Shown here: positions 10,301-25,300 of the stretch, piece by piece
How the letters are laid out: each line of letters starts with the position of its first letter
Position numbering within the stretch: the first letter of the stretch is position 1
Origin: Ophiothrix spiculata
Taxonomy: Eukaryota; Echinodermata; Ophiuroidea; Amphilepidida; Ophiotrichidae
Length of the DNA: 32,635 nt
Strand: one strand, 5' to 3'
NCBI GenBank assembly: GCA_000969725.1
Contig: JXSR01S035280.1
Notes under the pieces: model-generated
Database searches by the model: none
Told to the model about the DNA's origin: nothing
The model's input: the letters and a program-made list of their open reading frames with translations, nothing else
Position numbers and translations under genes: made by a program

Positions 10301-13300
10301 TATTGTACCATGATAAGGAAAAAAAAGATGTACCTTTCTCAATAAATTCTTGCATGTAAGTTATGATTTCAACTGCGTAGTTTGCTTTGTTCTTAAAGGA
10401 GTGAGGTGCAGGATTGTCTTTTTGACGAAATGTTCCTATTCAATGGTAATAGTCCATTCATTATTTTCAAGAACGGCACAATTCTACTAATAGATACAAT
10501 ACTGCACCTTGATATCTTAAAGGTACATAGTCCGATTTTTCAAATTTTAGTTTTCACTGTCATAAAAAAGATCACCACTTAAGATGTTTCAATTTCATAT
10601 TTCAGTTAAATCAGAACAACCTTTTTGATTTTATGAGCAATTTTGTATTTTCCACTTGCCTATACTTTACTGTGTCAATTATTTTATAGTTACCACAATT
10701 TAACACATTTTCACTGCCGTAAAATTTCACATGGGTAATGAGAAAAATATTTTGGAACCAAAATCTCAGAAAGTTTGAAAAAATGCTGACCCAATCGGAC
10801 AGAGCTCCTTTAAGATGATGAACTTTAGATATTGTTTTAGTATATACCCTATTCTTTAAACCAAGAAAGGGTTTTCTTTTTGGCCTAAGCTGTAATTTTA
10901 TGTGACTCTAATGACAGAACTGTTATCAATCATGCAGGTACCATCTTCGCCTATGGACAGACATCAAGTGGCAAAACCTTCACCATGCACGGCAACAAAT
11001 TGCAGAAAGGGATAATACCACTCACCATCGATGAGATATTTACAGCAATTAATGAGGTAAGACACTTGGCGCAGAGCCCAGAGCCACTAAGGCCGTATGG
11101 CGCGCCATTGGCGCAGAAGCGGTGAAAATTGGCGCAACGAGTTTCTGAAAATGTGGGAGAAAGATATTTTTCTAGCTTTATTGAGCCAATTTTCAGCCAC
11201 AGCTCATGATTTTGGCGCAAAGCACCTTTAAAACTTTGTCAAACTTGCTCGAATAGGCAGCTAAAAAAACTCAGCGGAAACACTGGCCTTGACACCAATC
11301 AACCATCTCCAAATTCAACGGGCAGCTTGCAATTCATTTTACCCCAACCTGACCATCCATAGGGCAGCACAAATTACCAGTTAAGTTGGCATTTTCAGAG
11401 CGTAATGTCCGTAACATTTTGTGTGTGTAATGTCCGTAACAGTGAAACCGAGGTGCTACTACCATCTGCAAATTCAAAGGGTAGCTTGCAATTCATTTTC
11501 CCCCAACGTGACCATTCATAGGGCAGCACAAATTACCAGTTAAGTTGGCATTTTCGGAGCGAAATCTCCGTAACGTTTTTTGTGTGTAATGTCCGTAACA
11601 GTGAAACCGAGGTGCTACTACAGCTGGTGTATATAGCTTTTAACAAATGGTGTACACATTTTGGAATAACATACTAGGCCTGGTTCTTTTTGGGTAATTT
11701 GCTACCCGGGTACCCAACTTATTTTTCAGTCGGGTACCCGACCGTATTGATAATTGAGCATTTACAATGATTTTATCATAAATTGTTGAACACCAAATTT
11801 GTTGTTCAAAATTCTATGATTTTATTGTCCAGGTCCCAGGCCTATAACATACTCATGGATACTAACAATTTTGTACTCAAATCAAATTGATCTCTTTTTT
11901 ATAGAGAATTCGCAGAGTTAGGCCAAGATGTGTTGCTTTGAAAAAATTATAACACAAAGTGTGGGGTGCAATTTTTGAAAACTGAATATCGTTTAAGCCT
12001 AAAAGTGTTGACCAGTAAATTAGCAAACAACATTTGGTAAGGCCAAAAAAAACACACCTCTGTCTCAGGTTCCTCAGGCCCAAAACCCTAAGCGCTACAT
12101 TTTTTGTTTTTTTTGTCAAAAAGGCTATGCGCTACGTGGGGTTGTGGGGTGGAGTAGGATATGGTAGGAGTAGCGTATGCGTATTGAGCGCTTCAGATGA
12201 CCTTTTGACCTTAATTATGTTTTTAGGTCACTATCACTCGATGTAAGGAAAAAAGATAAAACAGCAAAAAATGTCCTGAACCCCCCCCCCCCCCCAAAAA
12301 AAAAGAAATTTGCGTTAAATTCAAAATTTTAACCCTATGCGCGCGGTAAGCTTTTTTTTTGTTTTGTTTTGTTTTTTTTTTGCGTAAGTTTCTTTCTATG
12401 TGTGCCCAGGGTGTTTTTGCCCCAGGTTCTTGCAAGAAAAAAAAAAGAATGCTCCCAATGTCATATCCATTATGGTGGAATGACCCTCTGCCATTCTTCT
12501 CTGATCCTTTCATCTTTGTTGTGAATATTGATCTTTTTCTAATTATACTGTTGGGCCGTGACAGTAATTACAGCATAGTAGTTTATAGATTTTCAAAATG
12601 CTGAAAAGTTTGTAACTTGGAAACGAATGGTCAGAATTTTGTGAAAATTTCAAACATACATTTATTTTGTACTCTCCTTTTGATTGCGCTAGAAAAGAGG
12701 CAAGGTTTGTCTCACATCAGAATCATGAATTGCGCCTTTCAATTGACATATATATATTAATACTGCTCATAAGTAAAGATTTAGAATTCAGCACTGTTGA
12801 GCTGATCGGTGCGTGTTCTCTTTATTCACTGTTCTACTAAGTCACAGATAATATGAAGAGTTGATTCTTTTGTTATTAGGTTCCAGAGCGGGAATACCTG
12901 CTGCGGGCGTATTACGTTGAGTTGTACAACGAGATGCTCAAGGATTTGCTGTGTGATGAAGATAAGAAGCTGGAGATAAAAGTGCGAAAAAATCCCCTCG
13001 GTAGTGCTGATAAGGTATGGCGTTTTTTAGCACATTTGTGACCCGTCATATCGAAAGGTACCTTAAGGTCGGCAGCATCTCATCTGAAAGCTGAGATTTT
13101 AAGCTTTTAAAATGACACCTTGATTATGGTTATTGGATGTTCGGTTGCGAAGTTACGCCCAAATTGGTAAAAGGCATCAGGCTGATTCGGAAAACTATAG
13201 TTCTGAGAAAATCGAGTTTAAAGTTTTTGTACTTGGTAAATCTTGAATGGAGAGAGGATTTTTAGCTTGGTTTTTAATACATTTTTCTTATGTTTTGTAT

Positions 13301-16300
13301 GTTGGAACCTGATAAATATATGATAGAATACACTTCAATGATAACCTTTCTGATGAAATTAGAAATTCGACCTTGGACGTAAGTTTTGACTATGCTTAGC
13401 TTCAAATGTACTTATCTCGTAATGTACTATGCCGGTATTAAGGTACCTTTCGATATGACGATCCACATTTGTTATTTGTGCAGTTCAAGTTGCACAAGTT
13501 TAAAAGTCATTGTTTGTTTAAAGGTGTAGATTTCTATTTTAACATGTGTATAATCTACTTATTAACCTTTACCTCCGTAATGCCTTTTGGGTGGTTTCAC
13601 CCTCAGCTTGCTTCTTGTTTACTCTTCAGAGGCAAAACAAAGTATGCAACCCTGGGGATGAGGCTGTTATAAAAATACAAAAGAAATGGAATAGGTTTAC
13701 CAATTAACTTTACACTTTTTGCTATATCTCAAAAACTACTTGGAATTTGGAGGTGAAATTTTTGATTTACATTACAAATCAGAAAAATATGGGCTTTCAT
13801 TTGACATCAAAAATGAAATACTTCCGATTGAGCCCTGGGGATGAGATTGTGATCTCAACCTACACCTTTAAAGCATACCTGTTAAGTGTCCAGATTCGAA
13901 TCATCCTGATTTTAGGCTCTTTCAAAAAACGGAAACAAGATTGCCCTGTAGATGTTGAAATTTTGGAAGAAATAACACAAATAATTTTAACAGTTAATTT
14001 GCATGTGTAAACAACATATAAAGGTGTATCAAAAAGAAGTCTTATGTAGTTATGATACATTCTGGTTGGGAAATTTACCATTTTTTAAAATTTAAAGATG
14101 GGCCTACTTATGTGTAGGCCCACTTTAAAACTTATCTTCTATAATCACAGATTACTTATTTCAAACTTGTTCACGTTCCTGTATACAGACACACCTTTTA
14201 CCCTGGTGCAAAAGTTATCAAAGGTAATTATTATAGCTACACAAAAACCACCAGGAGTGGTTGTTTTTATAACTTATAAGAAACTTATGAAGGAAGCTAT
14301 AGTGCATAAGGAAAGTGTTCTCTATGTGGGAGTGGGCCTACAAGCACAAGGAAAATCATCAGAGTTGTACCTCCTAAAGTCTGCAGATGAATGCAACATC
14401 ATGTGTGCCATTTCCATGTAACATACAAAAGATATTCTCTCTTTGGGCCACCCCTAATGTATAAATGGTAATTAGAAAAAAGTTATATTTTCATTGATCA
14501 ATCAGTTGGAAATCACTGCAAATGTTTTTGTGTAATTTGTGTTAGATAATGTTAATTGTACTTATAATATCATTACCATTGAGAATTTGAACAAAATTTG
14601 TACATTTTCAACCATGTCAACAAGATGTTTGTGCAGCAGAAAATCTAAAGCAGGTCCTATAGCAAAAGTATACTTTTTTGGAATGTTCTAGCTCTGTAGA
14701 GTTCAAATATGATGTCTTTTTTGGTGTGGGGTATAAGATGAAAACAAAAAGTTCACATGAAGTTCAGCATTTCATTTTCTGCTTGCAATTGCTCTCTTAC
14801 CATTAACCCCACATAAAAAACAATGTCATTTTTGGATTCCTTGTGAAAGTTCCTTTCAGAATATGTATACTTTTCCTATAGTACCATACATAATTATTGA
14901 AATAATTCATTTCAAATGACAATCAGCGTTTCTCGTAATTCAAAAATTCAAATTCAAATTCCATGTCACGCGAAAATGTGTAGCCTCAAAACGTGTAGCC
15001 TTATTGTATTGCCTATTGAGAGTGATTTGAGCCATGTAATATAGTTTATCATATATTATGTCTTATCATTTATTATGTCGTTTAAGGTGAAAAAGCACGT
15101 TGATAAAGTAAAAACTCAGCGGAACAGAGCACTTTAACGGTGCAGGTTTCGATAACATTCTCATCCCCGGGGCTCAACCGGAAGTGTTGCACATTTTGAT
15201 GTCAAATGAAAGCCCATATTTTTCTGATTGTAAATCCAAAATTTCACCTTCAAATTCTTTATGGTTTTTGAGATATAGCAAAAAGTGTATTTAAACTTAA
15301 ATCAGATACCTATTTTCTATTTCTAATGTATTTACATAACAGCCTCATTCCCAGGCAGCTGTTCCCAGGGTTGCATACTTTCCTCATCTCCAGGGTTGCA
15401 TACTTTGTTTTGCCTCTGAAGAGTAAACAAGAAGCATGTGAGGGTAAAAGCTCACAAATGCATTTAAGAGGTCAAGGTCAATCAGTTAAAAGTAGATTAT
15501 ACACATAAAAATAGGAACCTACACCTTATTTTTTGTCATAAAAGTTGATATCAAAGAGTTGATTTTTGCAGGGAAAATTGAAATTGTTTGCATAGGCGTA
15601 ATGGCCCGTTTTAGATGTGGACTTACCTCTAAGGCCTAGTATCCATTGGCTGTTCGCATATTCCGTATTCCCTTGTCTCGTTTACTATTGTTTGTAATTG
15701 TGCGGCGCAACACAGACAATAAACTTCGTTCTGCTTAGTGATCATACTAGTGGCCTATGTACGGCAGATGATTCTTACGACCTGGCAGCACCAACAATCA
15801 ACATGTTCATACTTGGTAAGCACCAGGTAATAGGAGTATCTGCCGTACACAGGCCACTGATATGATCACCAAGCAGAACAAAGTTTATTGTCTGTGTTGC
15901 GCCGCACAATTACAAACAATAGTAAACGAGACAAGGGAATACGGAATATGCGAACAGCCAATTGATACTAGGCCTAATGCAGTAACCTACCTCTAGTACT
16001 TTATGCGTAAGACAATGGATGATACAAAATATGATAATAATTATTTTGTTGTTGTGAACTATTGTGATAGCTCAAAAAACGAATGTAAATGAGGAACGGC
16101 TAATTAACTATTGAATTATTTTTGTTGACAAATGAGATTTCATGTTGACATGTCAAGATATGCCTATTGTCAACAAAAATAGCGACATAAAGCATGTCGA
16201 CAGAAAGCTTGGAGCACTTGCTCACTTATTTTTGAGATAGAGATAGTATCTAGTTTGATTGCTATGCATCCTTTGACACGTACAGGAGCGGATATCACTA

Positions 16301-19300
16301 ACCAACCAAAAAGAAATTGTTTGTACCAAGGCAGAAGATTTCTTAGACTTAATCAGGAAAGGTGATGAGCGACGTCATGTCGGGCGTACCAATATGAATG
16401 AGCACTCCAGCAGATCCCACTCTATATTCTGTATAATCATCGAGTCTCGTTTGAAGAAACAGAAAAGGCAGTCGGCACAATCTGTCAATCTATCCCATTT
16501 GGTGAGTATTAACAACTATTCATACACCTCCGCGTGTCAACTAGCCAATCAGAACGCAAGAATACAAAGTACGTGCAGAGTGCAGTGGAAATTCACAATG
16601 CACTTTTTTTTATCTCTCGATGTAAGAAAATAAAAAAGCAAAAATTGTTTTGTACATTGATTTGACAAGCGATCTATTGTTGGTTCGAACTAATATCTGA
16701 CATGAAAATTCAAGAGCTTTGGGTAACAAACTAAAACTGAATATTTTAAGAAAGATCTAGGACCCCAATGGAAATAAGCTTCATTAGAGACTTTCTTGGG
16801 TTATCCTTGGCTATCAGCCTAAAGAATTCTTTCTTTTTTTTAAACAGATTTTGCGATTGCAATTTACGCAAATACACAACGCCTTCCAAATGCTTGCGAT
16901 GTCATGGTACTTTGGACTATGATTTTTTCTGATGTATTGTGCTTGTAAAACTTGTATTTTATGCTGTGATTGCGTTCATATTGCCAGTCCCATGTCCAAA
17001 ATTTGTTTGATACAATCATAGACGAATGTATTTAAGTTCATTAGAACCAAGGAATTTTCATAGGAGCATCGGGATATGCCACTATCTTGCGTCTCTCATG
17101 GATCAGAGTTATTGCACCTCCGTATATATTCGCAGTTCGGCCAGATATCCAGGCAGATCGCATAAATCTTCACTTGACGCATATATAGCGTGTGCATTTT
17201 GTTTCATGCGCAAGTAGCGTGTATTGCGACTTGCTGATCAAAGTACGCCAGTTTTCCCACTAATCCGTTGCGAAGACTCTCGAAGTGTGGCACGCAGAGC
17301 CTTACAATGCCGGAGGTACAATAACTCACCCTCCATGAGCGACAATCTAAGATGGCTGTCGTCTCATAGGATTTAAAATGGCGGCGAGTACCGATTCCCC
17401 TTTTTAAATTCCTAGATTGGAACATGTTTTTGAATTTTGGAAACCTGTCAATGCTCACACACTGTTCTGATTAAAGCCATCTGAATATCCGAAATTTTGT
17501 TTTTATCCCTTCCACAGTACCTTGTAGATCTTGCCGGATCAGAGAAGGCAAATGAGACAAAGGCAAGTGGAGAGAGGCTCAAAGAAGCTTGCAACATCAA
17601 TACCTCGCTCTTCACACTGAGCAACGTGATTCAAGGACTGAGCAGAGGCGATGGATTTATTCCCTTCAGAAACTCCAAGCTCACCAGGCTTCTTCAGTCA
17701 TCGCTAGGAGGGAATTCCAAGACCGCAATCATCTGCAACGTGACTCCTGCCGCCATTGAGCAGACACATAGCACCCTCCAGGTATTGGTTTTGTTCATTT
17801 TAGGCACCATGCAACAAGTATAGTATTTGTATTTATTAAATCTCCCTGTGTACTGCATTGTTTAACTCGAGCGTAACGCCCGCGATCGTCAGCACTTCAC
17901 AAGCACTGGAATTAGACCAATCACACGCTGTAAATATGTGCCACCTTCACTCAAACCATCGTAGCAACAAGCGTCGTTCTCCAAAAACCCCGCGAACGGA
18001 GAAACTTAATTATTAAAAATACTCTACATTTCAAAGCATTGCAGGGCTCAAAATAAGGTTTTAGGGGCGGGCAATTTTAGCCAATTTTAAAAGGGCACTA
18101 AGCACGGATGCAAGTTTTCTGCATTTTTGCAGAATTCTGCAATTTTCTTTCACTTACTGTAAAAAATATACAGTGTTAATGTTATTAATACTAGTAGCCT
18201 AATTTTTTGCAATTTTTATACTCATCAACTTACATTCCTGACTAAGGCATTACATGTTATAAAGCTGTATTCAGTGTTTTAGGGCACCAAGGCAAATGGT
18301 AGGGGCACCCACGGCAAATTGCCTTATTACCTGAGGTTATTTTGGGCCCTGCACTGGAAATTGTCAATTCTACATCACCTATCCTTGATGGTTCTTCTTA
18401 ATAAGTAGGAGGGCCCAGGTTCAAAGCCAAGTCAAAGCAGAGATTATTCCCATCTATTTTCAGTCTGTTATTCAGACACTGCATAAGATATTTGTTTAGA
18501 TAAAACCACCTAAATGAGTGCTTTTAACATGGTTTAAAAAACCATCCTCATGAGTTAGAAACCACTAGTCCCATTAAATCACTTCAAAGATGATCAGTTA
18601 AATTACCATATAGAGGTAAACTCAGGTTATCCGTGTTTTGGATTAGCGGCCATCTTTGCGGGAATGCTATACAATATTCAGACCATTCAGGAGAGCAGCA
18701 CCAGGAACGTCATGCACGTTAGCATATTAACTGCTTCAAAATAGCCCGCCAGATTCAGGGTCATTGATTGAATAAAGATTACTAAGGGAATGACCTCTTT
18801 TGTTTGCGATCACGCATGAGTGAAGTGGATACTCTCTATTGTGTTTTCAAGTAGATTGATGTATTTGTGCATTGTGCTTGATTAATCAAGTTGATTGATA
18901 ATATTGATAAAGATATTGATCAGGTTTCTGGGTATATTACTGGGTGGCAAAACACTTCAAAAAGTGTTTTAATTAGGAACTGAAATGAGTCTAACCTTTA
19001 TTCAGACCATTTGTCCTTATTCAGACGTTCAGGGCTCTAGACATACCTAATATATGTGATGGCTCACCCCGAAAGGGGGGACTTTGCAGATGATATCAAT
19101 TTAGATTTTTTTCATTTCATCTGTTGCAGCATTTTCTAAGCTTTAAAATGACACCTTACTTGTTGAAATTGATCAAGGCGATCAGAGTTTTCAACAGAAA
19201 ATCTCCTGAAAATTCTTATTACTTTCTTTATTTTTTGCTGCCTATTTTCACATGTTTCTTGAAAAGTGTTCAGTCGCAAAGTCCCCCTTTTCGGGGTGAG

Positions 19301-22300
19301 TCATCACATATGGCCTGCATTGCAGTACGACTTTTAACTAATGGATATACCTAACATATGGCCTGCATTGCAGCACAACTTTCACATATCGAAATTTTCA
19401 AAAGATAAGGCCTGATATTTTATAAAAGCATGGATAGCAATGTATTTTATCCAATTGAGCAAAATTCTGTGTGTCCAGTTCAGGATGAATCTTTTGTCGT
19501 GTTTTTTTCAGTTTGCATCTCGAGCCAAAACCATTCAGAACACTGCTACTGTCAATGAGATCCTGTCGGAAGAAGCTATGCTTCAAAAGTATAAGAAAGA
19601 GCTGCAGCAAATGACCAAGAAGATAGAACAGGTAAGATGCACGCTTTTGATTGGATTGATTTCTTTGCTGTTTTGTCTATACTCTGTGAATCTTGAAGTA
19701 TTCAACAAGTAACCGATTAACGCACAAAAACCAATATGACCATACGACGGGGAGTAAATTAGTCCATATTTCTCAAATTATAACAAGATACCAAATCTTG
19801 CTAAATATTCAAATGAATTTATTTATAATGTTTGTCTATGTGTTATCAAAAAAAAAGAAGCCCAAAATAATACAAAATTATGAAGAATTCATGTAAAAAA
19901 ATATTAATACGCAGTGATTCGGCCTTAATCAATCATTACTAGTCTCTTACACAATACAAAACCAACAGTTCACAATGTTAAAGAATACAAGGGATATGCT
20001 ATCTTGTAACAGAGTCTGATTTCTTGTTGCATATTTCAAGGTTTATAGAGTCTAGAAACATGGTCGATTCTGTCAGGGAAGGGTCATCACTTATTTTCCA
20101 CATTTTCAGCAGTTTCCCACCCAGTTCCATGTCTTCTTTTTTTTGGTGTGGTTGAGCTTGGTTCTGCCTGAAGCTTTCAAAAATGTTGTTAATTTACCGG
20201 TAAATTAAAATTGTTGGTAAATTACTGGTAAATTACCGGTAAATTAAGGTAAGTTACTGGTAAATTAAGGTAAAATGAGTAAAATATAATAATTGGAAAA
20301 AATTCAAACAAATTTAAAAAAAATGTTATACAGGGTGACCCAGAAAGAATTAACTCCTAGCTTTGGAGGGTCATAACTTTACAAAATTACAATGAAATCA
20401 AACAAACTAACTTGAGATATAATATGTATTGTTCATAGACTATTTGTGTAAAAGCTTTCAAGTGGTGTAAAAGTGGTGTAAAAGGCCTCTGTCCAAGTTT
20501 CATTATTGATTGTCAGACAGATATTTCAATTCAAAGCTTACATTTCTTTTGATCCACAGTATGAAAAGGGTGGACTTAAAAAGGAAAACGATGAATTGGC
20601 AGGTCTTTTGGAACAGTCGGAAAGCGAGAAAAACAAGTTGATTCGAGAACATGAGGAGAAGATGAAGTATTTATCTAGCATCATTCTAACATCCAGTGTA
20701 CCCAGCCAAGAGGGAGTACCAGCTAAAAAGAGAAAGGTAAGGACCACAGGATTCAAGGAGATGCCACACCAATCCAGGTGGTAAAGTAGACTGTATCCTG
20801 CGTCGTCGACCGGCCGGGCGCACTGATCACTGCGTTGTGCCCTGTGCTGGCTGCAATATTTTTTTTCGTACATGACTCGCAAAATTCAGTTGAAATTTTC
20901 AAAAATCGTTTAAATCGATTGGAATTCACTTTCTTCCGTGTTTTAATCCAAAATATCAATTTGCTGGCCAGTGACGACTGTAAAAATAATGGTCATGAAA
21001 ATGGAGCACTTTAGCTCATTAATATGTAATAGTTTGAATGACGATTGCAAAAATGAATAAAACATATATGAATATTAATGAGTAACTTCCAAATTTGGAG
21101 ACGGGTATGATCGACATAATATAAACAATAAACAAGCCGTAAACATGCTCGCGCAACAATGAAATTAACCATGAATAATATACAATAATAATTATATGCA
21201 AATGAGGTAAACAAACTTTTCTCAAAGAATTTATGAATATTTAAGTTCAGTTTCTTTCCAAGGCGTGTTTGGGTTATTAATGGCTCGTTTACGTTACGCC
21301 AGCGAGCGATAGATACGAACATGATTAAGAGGCTATGTTACCAAAAGTTGGTAACATTGTGCTCCAAAAAAATTGCATGTTATTTTGTCAGTCGCCAAAT
21401 AGCCAGACCGGAACCGGAAGTATGGCGCCCTCAGCTATTTGGCGACTGCGGAGTCAGTCTAGTGGTAAAGGACACAATTAATAGAAGCTAGTAAATTTAG
21501 GGACAAGGGATTTCTAAAACGCAAATTTAGGGACAAGGGATTTCTAAAACGCAAATTTAGGATACATTTTACGTGTATTTCTATTGGGTCACGTATTGAA
21601 GAAAATATTACAAAAATTGTATTTTACCTTTCCTCAAAAAATTGCAAAAGTGTTCTTATAGTAATTAGCATAATTTTGTTATTCCAAATCCGCTTGGGTT
21701 CACACGTGAACCCCACTTTTTAAAGGTTTCATCATATTTGATTACCGATTAGGAATATAATTTTATGACCACCCTGGAAGTTGTATTTTTCCACGAATTA
21801 TCCAACGGCTTATGCCAGAGGCGGTATAGGACATCACGCAGCCGGGGATCGGCTACGATACCGTACAGCAACCAGAACAGTTGCCACGGCCTGCACCAAT
21901 CTTTGCCAAGCCACTGAGTGCAATTTGGTTGCAATATGTTTAGAATTGATACACGTGTACCTTCCATGACCTTTATTTGGTTATAACAGCACATGGTTTT
22001 TTTTTAATGCACAGCACAGCTAATTTATGATTGCCTTGTCCACTTGATCTCATCTGCCTATCATGGCAAATGGGCTCTACTGCCTCACAATCAAAGTAGT
22101 ACGGTATGCAAGGAGGACCAGGATTTAAAACGGCCTAAAATTTGTAAAAGATGGCTCCACATGTAGGTTTTGTGTGCAAGAACCAAAATTTTGAAAATCA
22201 TGGAGTGAATAGCTTTTGTGTGTCTTATTCATTAAATCTTGGTGACGATAACTCTGCCAGATTCTCTGATCTGAATAGCAAGGATGTAGCTACACCTAAC

Positions 22301-25300
22301 AAAGCAGCACTTGCACTGATGTTGCTAGATGACTTGATCTTATTTTTGATCAAGTTCGTATGCCCCTTCGTCCATATTCATGGTCTTAGGTCCATGTCTC
22401 CTTATCCAGATACCCTATTCACTCGTCTAATTCAACTATTTTCCAAATCTCCTTAAATTAACAAAATCCCCATTTCCGAAAGTTTGACAAATAGTCATAT
22501 TCTATGACCGACACTTCATTTAAGTTATTTTAACAGTTTTTGACACGTTAGTATGAAAGCGCTGAACTGTAACGTGATCTAAATTCAGAAAATGAGTAGT
22601 TGAATTGGACGAGTGAATACGGTAGCTTCTTTTAGCCAGCATTTTTTGTCTAATTCAAGAACTTTGGCCTCATCACACCCAATGATATGGTTTTGTTTTA
22701 CTGTTATCTCTATAATGGCTGATTTGAAAATTTCAGATGTGGACAATTTCCTTTGTTCTATTTGTGTCAAAATTCTTTTTTCCATAAATTTGATTTCAAA
22801 AATCTATTAGTAAACCAGAGGAGGTTTTCACAATATCCCACGATGCAATGCAACATTGTACAATATACCTGCAAATCCAATTCAACTTATGTACAGGTTT
22901 CTGACGTTTTTGAGGCGTCAGCAATGTGGGTAAACACTGGGCTATTGTGAAAATAAACACATCCCTGGAAAGATATGAATGAGTACTATTCAATGGAATT
23001 CTCAAATTCCTAATAGCCCCTTGTCCAGAAAACCATTATTGCCTATTATATCTGAAGTGTATCAGAATAATGCATTGTGGGATATTCTGAAAACCACCTC
23101 TGTGGTAAACTAACTCTGTGAGATTCTTTAAATCTTCAGACACGTCGAGAAACCTGGTGCCCAGGGTCCAGGAAGCAAGCCCCTGAAGCACTGATCAACG
23201 CTAATCTAGATTGGGATATCCCGCGGGCAACCACAAGACCAATTCCTCTGAGCCCACCTCCATCCATCAATTCTACAAGCTCCAGTGCAGCTTCCAATTT
23301 TCCGAGTGTTGCTACAACATCATCCAGCCGATCCAGTATTGGTTCCAGTCAATCTAGCGAAGAAGGATTCAAGATGCCACCACCTACAGTCAGCTTGAAA
23401 AGAGGTAGATTGCAGTTTAGGAACATCAAACTGTGTTTGCTTCTGTAGTTTCTATGTAATTTTATAAGAGTCATTTTTTTATTTTTATTTTATCACAGAA
23501 ATCTATTTTTTAGAATTGTTAATTTTATCATTGGATAGCACTTGATCCAATGTCAAGGTCAAAAGGTAATTTAATGCTGCTTGCTTAATCCCAGTTTAAT
23601 TACTAATTTTCCTTTAATGTTCTTGTAGGACATATTGTTTTAAAACAATTCCTACTAACAATTGTTAACATCATTTGCAATCATCATCCATTCTTAAACA
23701 ATGCATTCCTTCTCAATAAACATCTACATTTTTTGGGATCGCGTCGGCCAGGGGGATCGCGTGGTTCCATGAACCAGTATTTTTAAACAAAGTTGGCAAC
23801 CAATATATATATGGCCATTTGTCTTTCTTTTAATAATCAACAGAAGCACAATCTCCAGTTTTTGAGATGGCAACAGATGAGGTGTTCAACTTTCAGATTC
23901 CTGAATATCCACCGTCCAGTAGCTCATCAAGTGGTGATGATGGAGAATGGAAGAAAAAGAGACGAAGAACGGTTCGTTTCGCTGACGAAGCTCCAGAAGT
24001 TCCTCTTGCAGAGGTTTGTTACTTGCTTCATTTCAGTTTTACTTGACCATATTTGACCCTTTTTTAACAATAGACCATATCGATAATTGACCTACTCCCG
24101 CCGTTGATGGGGTACATCCACAGAACCGGACGGGGAATTGGAACTCAGAGCGAGGCCAAGTATGATAAACACACTATTTGCTCTCGCTCTGAGTTCAGGT
24201 CCCCGTCCGATTCTGTGGATTAACCCCATCAACGGCGGGAGTAGGTCAATTATCGATATGGTCTATACGTGTGTCATCAATGCCATGGAGTGTTTTGTAA
24301 ACTTTGAGTAGTACTAAAACTATGTAGACTCTCATTCATCTGGGATTGGTTAGACAGACAAAATTGAATTAATTCGAGTCAACCAGACATACGTTTGAGC
24401 ACAAACCAACGTTGAGACCGCAACCTGCGATCTTCAACAGGGTTGTATGACGTCATCATCTTCCAGTAACAGCACCAGAAGTGACCAAGATCCAATTTCT
24501 TCACAACCCAGTTTAAGATGCAGGTTGCGGTTGCAACGTTGGTTTGCGCTCAAAGGTATGTCTGATGAACTAGAATCAATTCAATTTTGTCTATTTAAAT
24601 AGTACTTAATTGAAATTAAAATAGCTGAAACTTGCTTAGAATTGTAGACAGTGATTTTTTCTTGCCACTTGTTGGTGTTTTTCAGGATGCTGACATCAAG
24701 GGTCAATTGCAAGAAACTCTGGATATATGTGAAAGTCTGCAAAGGCAACTAGAGGAAAAAGATGATGCTTATAGACAAGTGTAAGTTGTACTGGCCTAAA
24801 TTTATTGTAGCCTTCACAATGGGGCCTATCAAAGTGTTTTATCGGCGTAACCGAACCGACCCCTTTTATAAGACAACCCCAAGTATTTTTTCTGTGAGAT
24901 TTTTTAAACCTATAAAACAAATATTTTTAGTTAGGAATTTGTTACTATGCAACTGCAGCATACAACAATTACACAGTCCTTCAAAAAGGCCGTCAGTGTC
25001 ACCTCACGAGTCCATTTTTGTAATTGACTCTACCTATTGGGGCAAGGTACGCGAGAGCTTGGCATGTACACAGTGATGTAAATCGGTAATTTACCGCCAT
25101 CATAATTTACCAAGCCAAAAGTAGTAAATTAAGGGCAGCACTGATTAAGGGGCCTGTCAACCCTTCGTTTTCAGAAATGGTTTTTACTCTGTAACTCAGC
25201 TATGGATAATAAAATCTAAATAAGTGTATATTTTTAGAAGTGCATTTACATACTGAACATGATGGAAAGGTCTTTTGTGGACCAAAATGTGTAATTTTGG

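Noticed and set aside
13747..14421. ORFs at 13747-14010 and 14098-14421 (plus strand) as small genes.
   Set aside because: The first lies largely in a MITE arm and the second between inverted MITE copies. Neither shows a known motif or splice structure, and both fall inside intron 5 of the kinesin gene.
13518..15530. One 2-kb foldback transposon spanning the whole interval.
   Set aside because: Each arm has its own inverted TTTAAAGGTGTAG-type ends on both sides, so two separate inverted MITE copies explain it better.
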